Source of the DNA: Craterostigma plantagineum | Lineage: Eukaryota > Streptophyta > Magnoliopsida > Lamiales > Linderniaceae | Assembly (NCBI GenBank): GCA_027422505.1 | Contig: JAPQWV010000687.1 | Coordinates: 222,001-286,000 of the forward strand | Length of the DNA stretch: 64,000 nucleotides | Reading direction: 5' to 3' | Part shown: one piece after another, positions 1 to 11,521 of the stretch | How the letters are laid out: each line of letters opens with the position of its first letter | Numbering within the stretch: the first letter of the stretch is position 1 | Position numbers and translations under genes: made by a program | The notes under the pieces: generated by a model | The model's input: the letters and a program-made list of their open reading frames with translations, nothing else | Databases searched by the model: none | Told to the model about the DNA's origin: nothing

Positions 1-175
1 AAAAGCAAAAACTCTTAGAGGAGATATCAAATCTCAAAAATTCCCCGCCCTTAACTGTGCCAAATAATCCTTCTATAGAAATATCATTGTCTAAGCAGGA
101 TAAGGGAACTCAAATTGACGTTTTTGTTCCTAAAATTAAAACAGAGAAAACTTTACTAATAATTCTAAGTCATTA

Positions 176-808
176 TTGACTGAAGCTGAAACGTCAAGTA
201 AAAGTCGGGCTTTAAAGATAGCTAAGGAACAAATGAAAATTAGGAAGGAGAAAGAAAAGGCAAAATTGTCTGCGAAAATTAAAGTCGAAAATTTTCAAGA
301 GTTTTCCTCTCCTATTCCTATCAAAAGAGAAGCGTGCAAAGAAGAAGTTCCAAGCTCAAGCAAGCGAACTTGTCAAGCCCCAAAAACATCTCATTCTTTA
401 AAGAATGATAGATGTGGAATTGCTTACCCATTCAAAAATCATCATTTTTATGTGAATCGTGTGAACACTTCACGTAGGAAGAACATTTCATGTACTAACA
501 ATGCCTATAATTCTATATGTTCTTATGCCTTCCTGAAATATTCAGTCCATGTTAAGTCTGAGAAACATCTTATGCGACTGGCTTCGGAGAAAATTTTTAA
601 ATCTTCTTCGAATAACACGTTCACCTGTGCTGAAATGTCATACCCGTATCAAATTAGTCCTAAATGGGTACCTAAAGCTACATTAATGGATGATTTAGGA
701 CAAGATCTGACATCTTATGTGCTTAACCCGTTTTCTGCTAACAAGGGAGGACCCATCCAAAAATGGGACCAAAGTCCCGATAAAGTCTCTGCAGATATCC
801 CAGCATGA
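176..808 (+). pseudogene. Lys/Ser-rich open frame, possible gag remnant
   Basis: An open frame of 210 codons lies inside the decayed LTR retroelement. The N-terminal third is highly charged (Lys/Glu-rich, possibly coiled). The middle has scattered Cys/His without a clear CCHC knuckle. Near residue 165 there is a KWVPKA stretch that resembles the linker after the zinc knuckle in Copia gag-pol proteins. That resemblance is weak, and no protease or integrase motif follows before stop codons accumulate. It could equally be a non-coding open frame in an AT-rich remnant. Confidence 0.3.
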
Positions 809-2474
809 GTAGGTACTAAAAGAGCTGCTCCACACTCATGACTGGTATGCGACGAGGGCAGCTAAACATCCCAGCATATATGGCATCTCGGGTTGCCCCA
901 CAGACACGCCTGGTTAGCGATGCGAGCAACCAAACGTAGGTAAATTCTATATTTGCATTCCATACTTAAACTTTTGGCATAATCCCTACTTTGAAATTAA
1001 AGGGTACATTATAGTTATGCATGCTTCAAAAGACTTTAAATTCCAAATTTTCGCATACATACATGAGCTGAAATGCACTAAATACCATGTTATAGGTACA
1101 TTTTTATTATGCATGCATCATAAAGAATTTTCGAGCTGTATGCATATGAGCTGAAGCGCAAAATACCTATTCTAACTTAGAACAATAAAAAACGTACATT
1201 CTAATGTATTTTTAAAGAACAGTAAATTCTTTAGTTTGCATCTGCTTTGAAAATAAATTAATACGTTCACGCTTATTTAATTGGGAGAGAATTTACATGT
1301 TTAATGTGCATGCATTGAGGGGGAGCTACTCTTTTTTAAAGAGAAGCAACTCTTATATTTGTCTTAAGGGGAGCAATAACTAACTTTTTAGGGGGAGCGA
1401 ACTTAATGTGTGAACTTAGGGAAAGAGATTCTCGAACGATAATTTTAATCCGAATATGCATCTTTTGAGGGGGAGTAGTTCAGTTTAAGAAGCATGATTT
1501 GAGGGCGAGGATTTTAAATATATATATATATATAATATATAAATAATATAATATATAGTTACTATTATATTATTATTAAGATAATACAATATATATATGA
1601 AAAAAAAACAAAAAAAAAACGTGCAAAAAAAAAAAGAGAAAAGGCAAAAAAAAAAGGGCCTCATACTCTCATAATCTTACTTCAAAAGAGTTCCCCTGTC
1701 TTCCAAAGATATATTTGAAGGACGAATCTCAAGCCTACAAGAGTTCAAGAATTCCAAAAGGCATGACAACCGTACACTATCACGAAGATGATCTCAACCG
1801 ACCTGCTCCAACTCGCTGATCAAGCAGCACTCACCAAATTGACGGATGCATGGATTCTAAGTTCTCATGGTTCAGTCAGACCAAACTGAACCTAACCCCG
1901 GAACGTAGCCGAGTGTTAGTGAGGATTCAAGTTCATATAGCTACCCCTATTTGGAAATTCTTGACAAGACCGAAGAGCGGAAGATACAACATTCCCTTAG
2001 TCACAAATTACTCGGACCAACCCCCATAGGTACAGGTGCTAATTTTATTAGCCCCCGAGTAGAAGTCGTCGCATTAGGTCCAACGGCGCATGCACAACCG
2101 AGCCTTACCCACTCATCGTCTCCCAACAGACCGATGTTTAACTAAATCACGGGGAGCCGCGTAATCTATCACTGCTTCACTTGGAAGCAGAGATATTGAA
2201 CTAAGTGGTAGTCAGCCCCACACCACTGAATTTTATTGATCACATCGAGTCTAGTGTGTCCTCACCATCCAAATATTTTTATATCTTTTTAGGACACATA
2301 CACCTTTTTGTTATCTGGACTTTGTGACCATATCAGAACTTTCGTAGACATGTCCTACTACGACATGCTTCGATGATCGAAAGGAAGTCCTACCATTGCA
2401 ACATCAAAACAACAACGGTTTCAGGCCATCGTCTATGAGCTGTGCTCCTAGATTGATGTTAACGGGACGCCTAT

Positions 2475-2747
2475 GTGGCCCCGGTTTATAAAGCCCTGTC
2501 CTCACAGGCCACGTCTCAGTTAACTCTGAGTCGTGTCGACGAACTCCCTTTGTGGCTCCGTCAGGTTATTACCCAACCTGAGCACCCACCATTTCCGCCG
2601 CGTACCACTGTGAAGATAGGCTCTCTTGTAATTGATGGAAAAAATCCGAAGGAGCCCAGACACATTTTCGGAAAATACACACTACGTACACCTTCTTCTT
2701 GTTCCGACGACGCGATCTTTTTTGCCAAAGACGATGCCCCATTTTGA
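2475..2747 (+). other. Short open frame of unknown origin in retroelement
   Basis: This is a 90-codon open frame with a less AT-biased composition than its surroundings, inside the 3' half of the decayed LTR element. I recognise no domain in it. It has no signal peptide or membrane segment. It may be a remnant of an extra open frame downstream of pol, as some plant LTR elements carry, or a chance frame. Confidence 0.2.
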
Positions 2748-2913
2748 CCTATCGCATGACGATCTCCCAGCTCGATCTTCATGAGGGGGAGGAGTACTAA
2801 AGCAAAATCGGAGCAACACCACGACGAAAGTGCAATATAGATCAGAAAATGCCAAATCTCAAGCGTCGCCAAGAATCAAGCGAAGACCACAGAGTCCAAC
2901 GATTGAAGTTGTC

Positions 2914-3268
2914 GCCTCATGTACGACTCTCCGATTTTAAAAGAAACTCCCCAATCACAACACAAGGTTGAACGAACGTAGGGGGAGTTGAGCTGCAATC
3001 AAACGGAGAGATCGGACTCAAATGACAAGATACGATCAACAACTTCAGCATGGACTTGAAGAATCAAAGCTGCGACTCGTGTACAGCTCTTCGAGTTTAA
3101 AGAGAGCTCCCAATCCCAACACAAGGTTGAACAAATGCAGGGGGAGTTGCGACAAGTGAAGGAAGAGCTGAAACACCTAAATAGAAGATTCGACTCGTGT
3201 ACGTCTCTCAAAATTTAATGAGAACTCCTCAATCCCAACAAAATGTTGAACAAACGTAGGGGGAGTGG
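2914..3268 (+). repeat. Three diverged 77-bp direct repeats ending in GGGGGAG
   Basis: Copies lie at about 2914-2990, 3072-3149 and 3191-3268. Each runs from a GACTCGTGTAC-like start through TTTAA and GAGAACTCC-like sequence, then CCCAACACAAGGTTGAAC, and ends in GTAGGGGGAGT. The end-to-end spacings are 159 and 119 bp. They lie just upstream of the polypurine tract and 3' LTR of the decayed element, so they look like multiplied purine-rich 3' untranslated segments. Confidence 0.65.
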
Positions 3269-3499
3269 ATACTATCCAAGAGAGAGATCGAACACAAGAA
3301 GAGAAGTTCAGAACATGGTGAGCTTGGATCTCCTAAAGAAGATGTCACAAGACAAAATAAAAGAGGAGGTGGATGAAGAAGCACATGCATGCAAATGCTT
3401 TCACGTACACACTCTGATACGTGTTCTTTGAGGACTCAGGACAATTACAAGACCAAGATGACCAGCGCTGAATTGCAAATTGAACACAAAGGGAGAGAT

Positions 3500-3794
3500 T
3501 GTTAGGAATTATTTATTGTGTTCAATTAAAGCAGGTTATCTTAATCTTGTAGTTTATTCTAAGCTAGGACCCAATTGTAAATATACCCGACTTGTGGGTA
3601 TATTAGTTATATTGGGCCCAGTAAGCCCATTAGGGCTTATGTATAAATACCCTAAACACATTAGTGTTTAGGGTTGCTGATTCATAATAGAGTTGACGAC
3701 TTTTCTGAAGAACTCGCGTGCGCTCTCTCCGTTCCAACTCTACAATCCGTCTCGTGGTATTACTAATTTATTGCTTCCGTAATTCATCGTGTCA
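3500..3794 (+). repeat. 3' LTR of the left retroelement
   Basis: The LTR starts TGTTAGGAATT after the purine tract GGGAGAGA. It contains a TATA-like TATAAATACC (3642-3651), consistent with an LTR promoter. The right end is placed at the CA of GTGTCA (3794), but CA at 3786 is also possible. No second LTR is inside the window for comparison, so both length and right boundary are inferred. Confidence 0.5.
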
Positions 3795-4200
3795 GGTAAT
3801 ACTAATCCATTGAATCAGTATTAGGTTGGATAAAAACGGCCTAGCAATACGCTTTATCGGGTTAGTACTCCAACCAAGAAAATTGCCGATACCAAGTAGC
3901 TTGAATCTTCGACGATGCTTAAGATTTTTATTCAGCGGGTACTCTTGAAGGATTGGTTGGTATGCCTTTAGGTTCAATAAGCTCGACGTACCTCTTCTTG
4001 TTGGCTAGGATTATATTCCCAAATTTATCGCCGTACTCTGGGATCACGCTCTAAAGAATTGAGATCAATATCTTCAGTTTCTGTATGTTTGAATCTTTTA
4101 GGAGGAATTTGGGTCGAACGATCATTGTCATTTGATATCGGTGTTGAAGAGTCGATTATCAGGGAAGATAGTTCTTCACTTGCCCTTTTCTTGTGAAAAA
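3795..4200 (-). pseudogene. hAT transposase fragment, TTF-type zinc-finger N-terminus
   Basis: Read on the minus strand in more than one frame, the segment gives IWEYNP, EEVRRAY, then YQPILQEYPLN, RRF, and WYRQFSWLEY followed by DKAYC. This order matches the conserved N-terminal zinc-finger region of plant hAT transposases of the TTF-type/ZMYM1-like group (GPCQP, W-F-WLEYS, AFCFPC). There are in-frame stops and at least one frameshift. The rest of the transposase, including the RNase-H-like core and dimerisation domain, is absent because the sequence meets the LTR at about 3795. It is a dead fragment. The family assignment comes from motif order only. Confidence 0.65.
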
Positions 4201-4733
4201 ATTATCAATTGTAGTAGATTTTCCCATGAATTATGTGTAATCTCTCACCATAAAAAATAATAAATTTAGTGTATAATCAAACATGATAAAATATAGTACA
4301 GAAAACAAACAAATATGGAACACAAGCAAGAGATAACTCACATATTTTTAGCTTGAATTTCTGCATATTTTCTGCAGTTCCGCCAATTTACTGTGGTATT
4401 TCTATAACCTTACATTTATTTCTTAGGCAAATAATTGTGTTTTTATTGATGGGCCAACGTTCCTTTTTGGGCAGCTGAGCAGATTGGGCCAGTCAACAAT
4501 ATTTTTATTAGTTGAATGCAAAAAACATTAACTAAAAAGACCTTCACGGAATTCGAAGCTGGGACCAATAATACAAAGGACAAGCTCCTTAACAGTCAAG
4601 CTAGGTAGGGTTTTCTAAGTACTAACAGAGCAGAATTTTATATATACGAATTATTGATGTATATATATACTACTAAAATTTTCAAAAATTTTCGCGGGGC
4701 CGTGGCCCCCGGCCCATGTATAGATCCGCCCTG
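4201..4733 (-). mobile_element. hAT element 5' region and probable terminal repeat
   Basis: On the minus strand the segment starting at 4733 reads CAGGGCGGATCTA, followed by a GC-rich GGGCCGGGGGCCACGGCCCC stretch and A/T-rich DNA. CAGGGGCGGA-type ends are common in plant hAT terminal inverted repeats. The position fits: outer end at 4733, about 0.5 kb of leader, then the transposase N-terminus. The other end and the 8-bp target duplication are not visible. Confidence 0.45.
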
Positions 4734-5423
4734 CCAATCGATGATGTTTTTCGCCGCTCGTGGATTGCGGCAGCTGTGTTGATCTTCATAAAATTATCCT
4801 CTGGACATGTGTGATTTATTAATATGCACAAAAAGGCTAAAGTAAGGAAGCTGAAAAGACAAGAAAGACAACCGAAAGAAAAATGAAAATCAGGAAGTTG
4901 AAAAGACAAAGAAAAGATAAAATGCAAGTTTAGTAAATGAAAAATAATAGTTATATATTTGTAATATTGGGCTCAATACTGGGCTTAATTTATTTTTCGC
5001 ACATTATTACCACTAACTAAAGGATGGGGCCCTTAAAAAAGTTGGGGTCTAAAGCCCATGCTTTAGTGGCTTTACCCAATAGCCGGGCCTATTCCCAACT
5101 ATATTTATCAAATTATGTAAAATGTATGAATGATACATTTATGGGGTTGCTAAAGATAACTTTCTTTTTTGTATACTTCGTAATCGAATTGAACTAAATT
5201 CCGATTGGAAGTCCAACGTGTTTGATTTATTACAGAGTCGTCGAGGTAAACCCTTTGACCTTCGTCAAATGTGGAGGCTAAAGATAACTTTCTTTTTCGT
5301 ATATTTCTTTGGTCAATAATACTTTATACGTATACTTATGTAGAGTTATTGACAAAACAAGAATTATTATATTTATTCTAGTCAAGAAAATGAATATATC
5401 GAACACCTATCTATTTATATATA

Positions 5424-7042
5424 CTAGCTTATGGTAGCCGCACGTTGTGCGGCTGTGTCAAATTAACAACCCAGGATATACAAGGTTGCGCTATGAGGTA
5501 AAATATATATACACATGTTAGTATTTCTGTACATTCCAAAAGATTAGTAATCTTTATACATCAAAAGCAATAGATATGTTGATCTACACACCAAAAGCAG
5601 CACTTAAAATGCCAGAAGAAGCAACAACTGCTTTACACGCCGGAAGTAATAGCTACGTTGATCTGGACACCAAAAGCAGCAGTTGAAATGCTAACTACGT
5701 TAACAAACTTGGGGAAGTGTAGTCCCCCTTCGTCTGTTTACTTTCTGCGCTTATGGTGGTTGGCGAATATTCGAACTTTCTTTTTTCACCGACAGAAAGT
5801 TGGAGTTCTTTGCTTGATGTACTCGTGTGGCCGCTTGATTCAGCAGTCGATGGTGTTGTCGCATCGTGTATCCGTGCAACTACTGTGTAGCGAACGACAA
5901 TGTGGACTTTTTATTCAGTCTATATGAACGAAGGTGGTAAAGCGATTGATCGTCCTTCAGTCTTTCGTTTACAGCTGTAGCGTTAAAATTTCCGTCCTGC
6001 GTAAAGCATGATGGAAACAAGGTGTGAGAGATGAAGGTTTAGTAAGATTTCAATATGACGGCATACAGTTTTTTCAGCATTAGTAGATGATGGCTTCCAG
6101 TCCAACGATATTCTCCATAGAGTAAGGGGGATTCGGGGACTAATTCATTCCCCTCGTGGGCAGCTCTTATCGGAGCGAACCTATCGAGAGTATCTAGCAC
6201 ACATACGAGATAGGGGCACGCGACAGAGTGTCGACAAACGACGAAGTCATCGTAGGTCATGTTGGCCTCTCCAAGTTTCTGAACTATAACATCCTTCTGT
6301 TTCGCCTCCATTTTTCTGACGATGAAATCACAACAAACTCACATCGTTTTTCACTATCTTACACGAACAGACATTTTGTAACAGTTGAGCTACGAGCCAA
6401 CAAATACAGACGCTTACATTTTCAGATAACCCTAAGAACAGATGCAGACAGAGGTGACAGTCGCAGGAAAGGAACGACGAAAAAATTTCACCAATCAAAG
6501 CAGGCAATTGTCGCAAATCAAATAATCAGAATCTCAAGACCAAAAAGGGTGAAGAGGAATTACTAATACCGTACTTGCGTAGGCGTATTCATTTTAAAAG
6601 ACTTAAACATCAGAATACCAACACGTCCTAACATTGGATTATCTCAATAAGCATCTAAAAATCTGGAAAACCCCAATACATCTTATAGTTACGGTAACTC
6701 CTTATGATATTAAATATGTTAAGCATAGTGATCCTATATATGTAAATTAGGGAAACGTAATTTTTCTTACCTTCAACCTTTCGAAGATTGTGAGGTTTTC
6801 CTAAAACTTTTGTTACTTTCCTTCACTTTCGTACGAAGCTGCTCTTCAATTTACTTCCTCTGTTCTTGTTTTTAACGAGAGGTTTTCCTTATCAGTGGTG
6901 CATTCGGTGGCGTTAAGCTTAATAGTGGAATTATTGCAATGTCCTTTGTAAAACAGTATAATTACGAAATTGCCACTGGCGACTGGCAACTGGCATGAAA
7001 CTGGTTATGAAAAGGTGGCTTCAGACTTTTATAGTAGATAGA
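5424..7042 (-). mobile_element. Non-autonomous Helitron, copy 1
   Basis: On the minus strand the element begins TCTATCTACTATAAAAG, the typical plant Helitron 5' end, at 7042. It ends at 5424 in CTAG followed by T. An 8-bp hairpin (AGCCGCAC-GTT-GTGCGGCT, + strand 5436-5454) lies 8 nt before CTAG. There are no terminal inverted repeats. No Rep/helicase is encoded, so it would need an autonomous partner. It carries an actin-depolymerising-factor exon fragment at about 6237-6326. The base beyond the 5' end is not the canonical A if TC is taken at 7042. Taking TC at 7045-7044 restores an A flank, so the exact terminus is ambiguous by 3 bp. Confidence 0.8.
6237..6326 (-). pseudogene. Captured actin-depolymerising-factor exon fragment (copy 1)
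   Basis: About 30 codons on the Helitron coding strand read FIVRKM, EAKQKDVIVQKLGE, then TYDDF. This matches the segment of plant ADF/cofilin proteins that runs FIVYKI-(D/E)EKQK-VVVEKLG-TY(D/E)DF, in the N-terminal half of the ADF-H domain. ADFs sever and depolymerise actin filaments, but this piece lacks the actin-binding helix and the rest of the fold, so it cannot work as one. The open frame runs on for about 65 codons without further ADF similarity, so the capture stops there. Copies occur at 8475-8564, 10714-10803 and 12954-13043. Confidence 0.75.
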
Positions 7043-7044
7043 AG

Positions 7045-7661
7045 ATGTGTGATTTATTAATATGCACAAAAAGGCTAAAGTAAGGAAGCTGAAAAGACAA
7101 GAAAGACAACCGAAAGAAAAATGAAAATCAGGAAGTTGAAAAGACAAAGAAAAGATAAAATGCAAGTTTAGTAAATGAAAAATAATAGTTATATATTTGT
7201 AATATTGGGCTCAATACTGGGCTTAATTTATTTTTCGCACATTATTACCACTAACTAAAGGATGCGTCCCTAAAAAAAGTTGGGGTCTAAAGCCCATGCT
7301 TTAGTGGCTTTACCCAATAGCCGGGCCTATTCCCAACTATATTTATCAAATTATGTAAAATGTATGAATGATACATTTATGGGGTTGCTAAAGATAACTT
7401 TCTTTTTTGTATACTTCGTAATCGAATTGAACTAAATTCCGATTGGAAGTCCAACGTGTTTGATTTATTACAGAGTCGTCGAGGTAAACCCTTTGACCTT
7501 CGTCAAATGTGGAGGCTAAAGATAACTTTCTTTTTCGTATATTTCTTTGGTCAATAATACTTTATACGTATACTTATGTAGAGTTATTGACAAAACAAGA
7601 ATTATTATATTTATTCTAGTCAAGAAAATGAATATATCGAACACCTATCTATTTATATATA
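7045..7661. repeat. Inter-Helitron spacer of the array unit
   Basis: This 617-bp spacer precedes each Helitron copy (also 4807-5423, 9285-9901 and 11524-12140). It holds an A/G-rich stretch (about 7075-7160), then AAAGCCCATGCTTTAGTGGC and AT-rich DNA up to the A that flanks the Helitron CTAG end. I see no gene in it. It behaves as host flank that was amplified together with the Helitron. Confidence 0.75.
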
Positions 7662-9282
7662 CTAGCTTATGGTAGCCGCACGTTGTGCGGCTGTGTCAAA
7701 TTAACAACCCAGGATATACAAGGTTGCGCTATGAGGTAAAATATATATACACATGTTAGTATTTCTGTACATTCCAAAAGATTAGTAATCTTTATACATC
7801 AAAAGCAATAGATATGTTGATCTACACACCAAAAGCAGCACTTAAAATGCCAGAAGAAGCAACAACTGCTTTACACGCCGGAAGTAATAGCTACGTTGAT
7901 CTGGACACCAAAAGCAGCAGTTGAAATGCTAACTTCGTTAACAAACTTGGGGAAGTGTAGTCCCGCTTCGTCTGTTTACTTTCTGCGCTTATGGTGGTTG
8001 GCGAATATTCGAACTTTCTTTTTTCACCGACAGAAAGTTGGAGTTCTTTGCTTGATGTACTCGTGTGGCCGCTTGATTCAGCAGTCGATGGTGTTGTCGC
8101 GTCGTGTATCCGTGCAACTACTGTGTAGCGAACGACAATGTGGACTTTTCATTCAGTCTATACGAACGAAGGTGGTAAAGCGATTGATCGTCCTTCAGTC
8201 TTTCGTTTACAGCTGTAGCGTTAAAATTTCCGTCCTGCGTAAAGTATGATGGAAACAAGGTGTGAGAGATGAAGGTTTAGTAAGATTTCAATATGACGGC
8301 ATACAGTTTTTTCAGCATTAGTAGATGATGGCTTCCAGTCCAACGATATTCTCCATAGAGTAAGGGGGATTCGGGGACTAATTCATTCCCCTCGTGGGCA
8401 GCTCTTATCGGAGCGAACCTATCGAGAGTATCTAGCACACATACGAGATAGGGGCACGAGACAGAGTGTCGACAAACGACGAAGTCATCGTAGGTCATGT
8501 TGGCCTCTCCAAGTTTCTGAACTATAACATCCTTCTGTTTCGCCTCCATTTTTCTGACGATGAAATCACAACAAACTCACATCGTTTTTCACTATCTTAC
8601 ACGAACAGACATTTTGTCGAACAGTTGAGCTACGAGCCAACAAATACAGACGCTTACATTTTCAGATAACCCTAAGAACAGATGCAGACAGAGGTGACAG
8701 TCGCAGGAAAGGAACGACGAAAAAATTTCACCAATCAAAGCAGGCAATTGTCGCAAATCAAATAATCAGAATCTCAAGACCAAAAAGGGTGAAGAGGAAT
8801 TACTAATACCGTACTTGCGTAGGCGTATTCATTTTAAAAGACTTAAACATCAGAATACCAACACGTCCTAACATTGGATTATCTCAATAAGCATCTAAAA
8901 ATCTGGAAAACCCCAATACATCTTATAGTTACGGTAACTCCTTATGATATTAAATATGTTAAGCATAGTGATCCTATATATGTAAATTAGGGAAACGTAA
9001 TTTTTCTTACCTTCAACCTTTCGAAGATTGTGAGGTTTTCCTAAAACTTTTGTTACTTTCCTTCACTTTCGTACGAAGCTGCTCTTCAATTTACTTCCTC
9101 TGTTCTTGTTTTTAACGAGAGGTTTTCCTTATCAGTGGTGCATTCGGTGGCGTTAAGCTTAATAGTGGAATTATTGCAATGTCCTTTGTAAAACAGTATA
9201 ATTACGAAATTGCCACTGGCGACTGGCAACTGGCATGAAACTGGTTATGAAAAGGTGGCTTCAGACTTTTATAGTAGATAGA
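7662..9282 (-). mobile_element. Non-autonomous Helitron, copy 2
   Basis: This copy has the same TC...hairpin...CTAG structure as copy 1, with the CTAG end at 7662 and the TC end at 9282, and is nearly identical in sequence. Compared with copy 1 it has an extra CG in TTTTGTCGAACAG (near 8617), which shortens the overlapping plus-strand open frame. The ADF fragment is at about 8475-8564. Confidence 0.8.
8475..8564 (-). pseudogene. Captured ADF exon fragment (copy 2)
   Basis: The same 30-codon ADF-like segment lies in Helitron copy 2. The downstream open frame differs from copy 1 at one residue (HSVSCP instead of HSVACP), showing a private substitution in this copy. Confidence 0.74.
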
Positions 9283-9901
9283 AGATGTGTGATTTATTAA
9301 TATGCACAAAAAGGCTAAAGTAAGGAAGCTGAAAAGACAAGAAAGACAACCGAAAGAAAAATGAAAATCAGGAAGTTGAAAAGACAAAGAAAAGATAAAA
9401 TGCAAGTTTAGTAAATGAAAAATAATAGTTATATATTTGTAAGATTGGGCTCAATACTGGGCTTAATTTATTTTTCGCACATTATTACCACTAACTAAAG
9501 GATGCGTCCCTAAAAAAAGTTGGGGTCTAAAGCCCATGCTTTAGTGGCTTTACCCAATAGCCGGGCCTATTCCCAACTATATTTATCAAATTATGTAAAA
9601 TGTATGAATGATACATTTATGGGGTTGCTAAAGATAACTTTCTTTTTTGTATACTTCGTAATCGAATTGAACTAAATTCCGATTGGAAGTCCAACGTGTT
9701 TGATTTATTACAGAGTCGTCGAGGTAAACCCTTTGACCTTCGTCAAATGTGGAGGCTAAAGATAACTTTCTTTTTCGTATATTTCTTTGGTCAATAATAC
9801 TTTATACGTATACTTATGTAGAGTTATTGACAAAACAAGAATTATTATATTTATTCTAGTCAAGAAAATGAATATATCGAACACCTATCTATTTATATAT
9901 A

Positions 9902-11521
9902 CTAGCTTATGGTAGCCGCACGTTGTGCGGCTGTGTCAAATTAACAACCCAGGATATACAAGGTTGCGCTATGAGGTAAAATATATATACACATGTTAGT
10001 ATTTCTGTACATTCCAAAAGATTAGTAATCTTTATACATCAAAAGCAATAGATATGTTGATCTACACACCAAAAGCAGCACTTAAAATGCCAGAAGAAGC
10101 AACAACTGCTTTACACGCCGGAAGTAATAGCTACGTTGATCTGGACACCAAAAGCAGCAGTTGAAATGCTAACTTCGTTAACAAACTTGGGGAAGTGTAG
10201 TCCCGCTTCGTCTGTTTACTTTCTGCGCTTATGGTGGTTGGCGAATATTCGAACTTTCTTTTTTCACCGACAGAAAGTTGGAGTTCTTTGCTTGATGTAC
10301 TCGTGTGGCCGCTTGATTCAGCAGTCGATGGTGTTGTCGCGTCGTGTATCCGTGCAACTACTGTGTAGCGAACGACAATGTGGACTTTTCATTCAGTCTA
10401 TATGAACGAAGGTGGTAAGCGATTGATCGTCCTTCAGTCTTTCGTTTACAGCTGTAGCGTTAAAATTTCCGTCCTGCGTAAAGCATGATGGAAACAAGGT
10501 GTGAGAGATGAAGGTTTAGTAAGATTTCAATATGACGGCATACAGTTTTTTCAGCATTAGTAGATGATGGCTTCCAGTCCAACGATATTCTCCATAGAGT
10601 AAGGGGGATTCGGGGACTAATTCATTCCCCTCGTGGGCAGCTCTTATCGGAGCGAACCTATCGAGAGTATCTAGCACACATACGAGATAGGGGCACGCGA
10701 CAGAGTGTCGACAAACGACGAAGTCATCGTAGGTCATGTTGGCCTCTCCAAGTTTCTGAACTATAACATCCTTCTGTTTCGCCTCCATTTTTCTGACGAT
10801 GAAATCACAACAAACTCACATCGTTTTTCACTATCTTACACGAACAGACATTTTGTCGAACAGTTGAGCTACGAGCCAACAAATACAGACGCTTACATTT
10901 TCAGATAACCCTAAGAACAGATGCAGACAGAGGTGACAGTCGCAGGAAAGGAACGACGAAAAAATTTCACCAATCAAAGCAGGCAATTGTCTCAAATCAA
11001 ATAATCAGAATCTCAAGACCAAAAAGGGTGAAGAGGAATTACTAATACCGTACTTGCGTAGGCGTATTCATTTTAAAAGACTTAAACATCAGAATACCAA
11101 CACGTCCTAACATTGGATTATCTCAATAAGCATCTAAAAATCTGGAAAACCCCAATACATGTTATAGTTACGGTAACTCCTTATGATATTAAATATGTTA
11201 AGCATAGTGATCCTATATATGTAAATTAGGGAAACGTAATTTTTCTTACCTTCAACCTTTCGAAGATTGTGAGGTTTTCCTAAAACTTTTGTTACTTTCC
11301 TTCACTTTCGTACGAAGCTGCTCTTCAATTTACTTCCTCTGTTCTTGTTTTTAACGAGAGGTTTTCCTTATCAGTGGTGCATTCGGTGGCGTTAAGCTTA
11401 ATAGTGGAATTATTGCAATGTCCTTTGTAAAACAGTATAATTACGAAATTGCCACTGGCGACTGGCAACTGGCATGAAACTGGTTATGAAAAGGTGGCTT
11501 CAGACTTGTATAGTAGATAGA
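9902..11521 (-). mobile_element. Non-autonomous Helitron, copy 3
   Basis: Same structure: CTAG end at 9902, TC end at 11521, hairpin inside the CTAG end. Small private changes include a G for T in the terminal CAGACTTGTATAG (11501-11513). The ADF fragment is at about 10714-10803. Confidence 0.8.
10714..10803 (-). pseudogene. Captured ADF exon fragment (copy 3)
   Basis: The ADF-like segment lies in Helitron copy 3. The translated 90-codon frame containing it (10516-10788) is identical to that of copies 1 and 4. Confidence 0.74.

Larger units (their letters stand above)
1..3794 (+). mobile_element. Decayed LTR retroelement, internal region plus 3' LTR
   Basis: The region ends in a Copia-style polypurine tract (GGGAGAGA, 3491-3498) directly followed by TGTTAGGAATT, the usual start of a Copia LTR, so I read it as the 3' part of a plus-strand LTR retroelement whose left part lies outside the window. 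No intact gag, integrase or reverse transcriptase is visible. The only longer open frames are 176-808 (210 aa, Lys/Ser-rich) and 2475-2747 (90 aa). Several GGGGGAG purine tracts (about 1317-1505 and 2980-3268) resemble the purine-rich 3' untranslated parts of plant Copia elements. The right end abuts a hAT fragment, so the element may have inserted into it. The family is uncertain. Confidence 0.55.

Noticed and set aside
4682..4927. Hydrophobic small frames (MHFIFSLSFQLPDF...) on the minus strand of the spacer, also 6962, 9202 and 11441
   Set aside because: These are the complement of a purine-rich stretch, which gives Phe/Leu/Ser-rich frames by chance. No start context or homologue was recognised.
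5658..5927. 89-117 aa plus-strand frames repeated in every array unit (also 7896, 10136 and 12375)
   Set aside because: They are repeated only because the whole unit is. There is no recognisable domain, and they run antisense to the Helitron direction.
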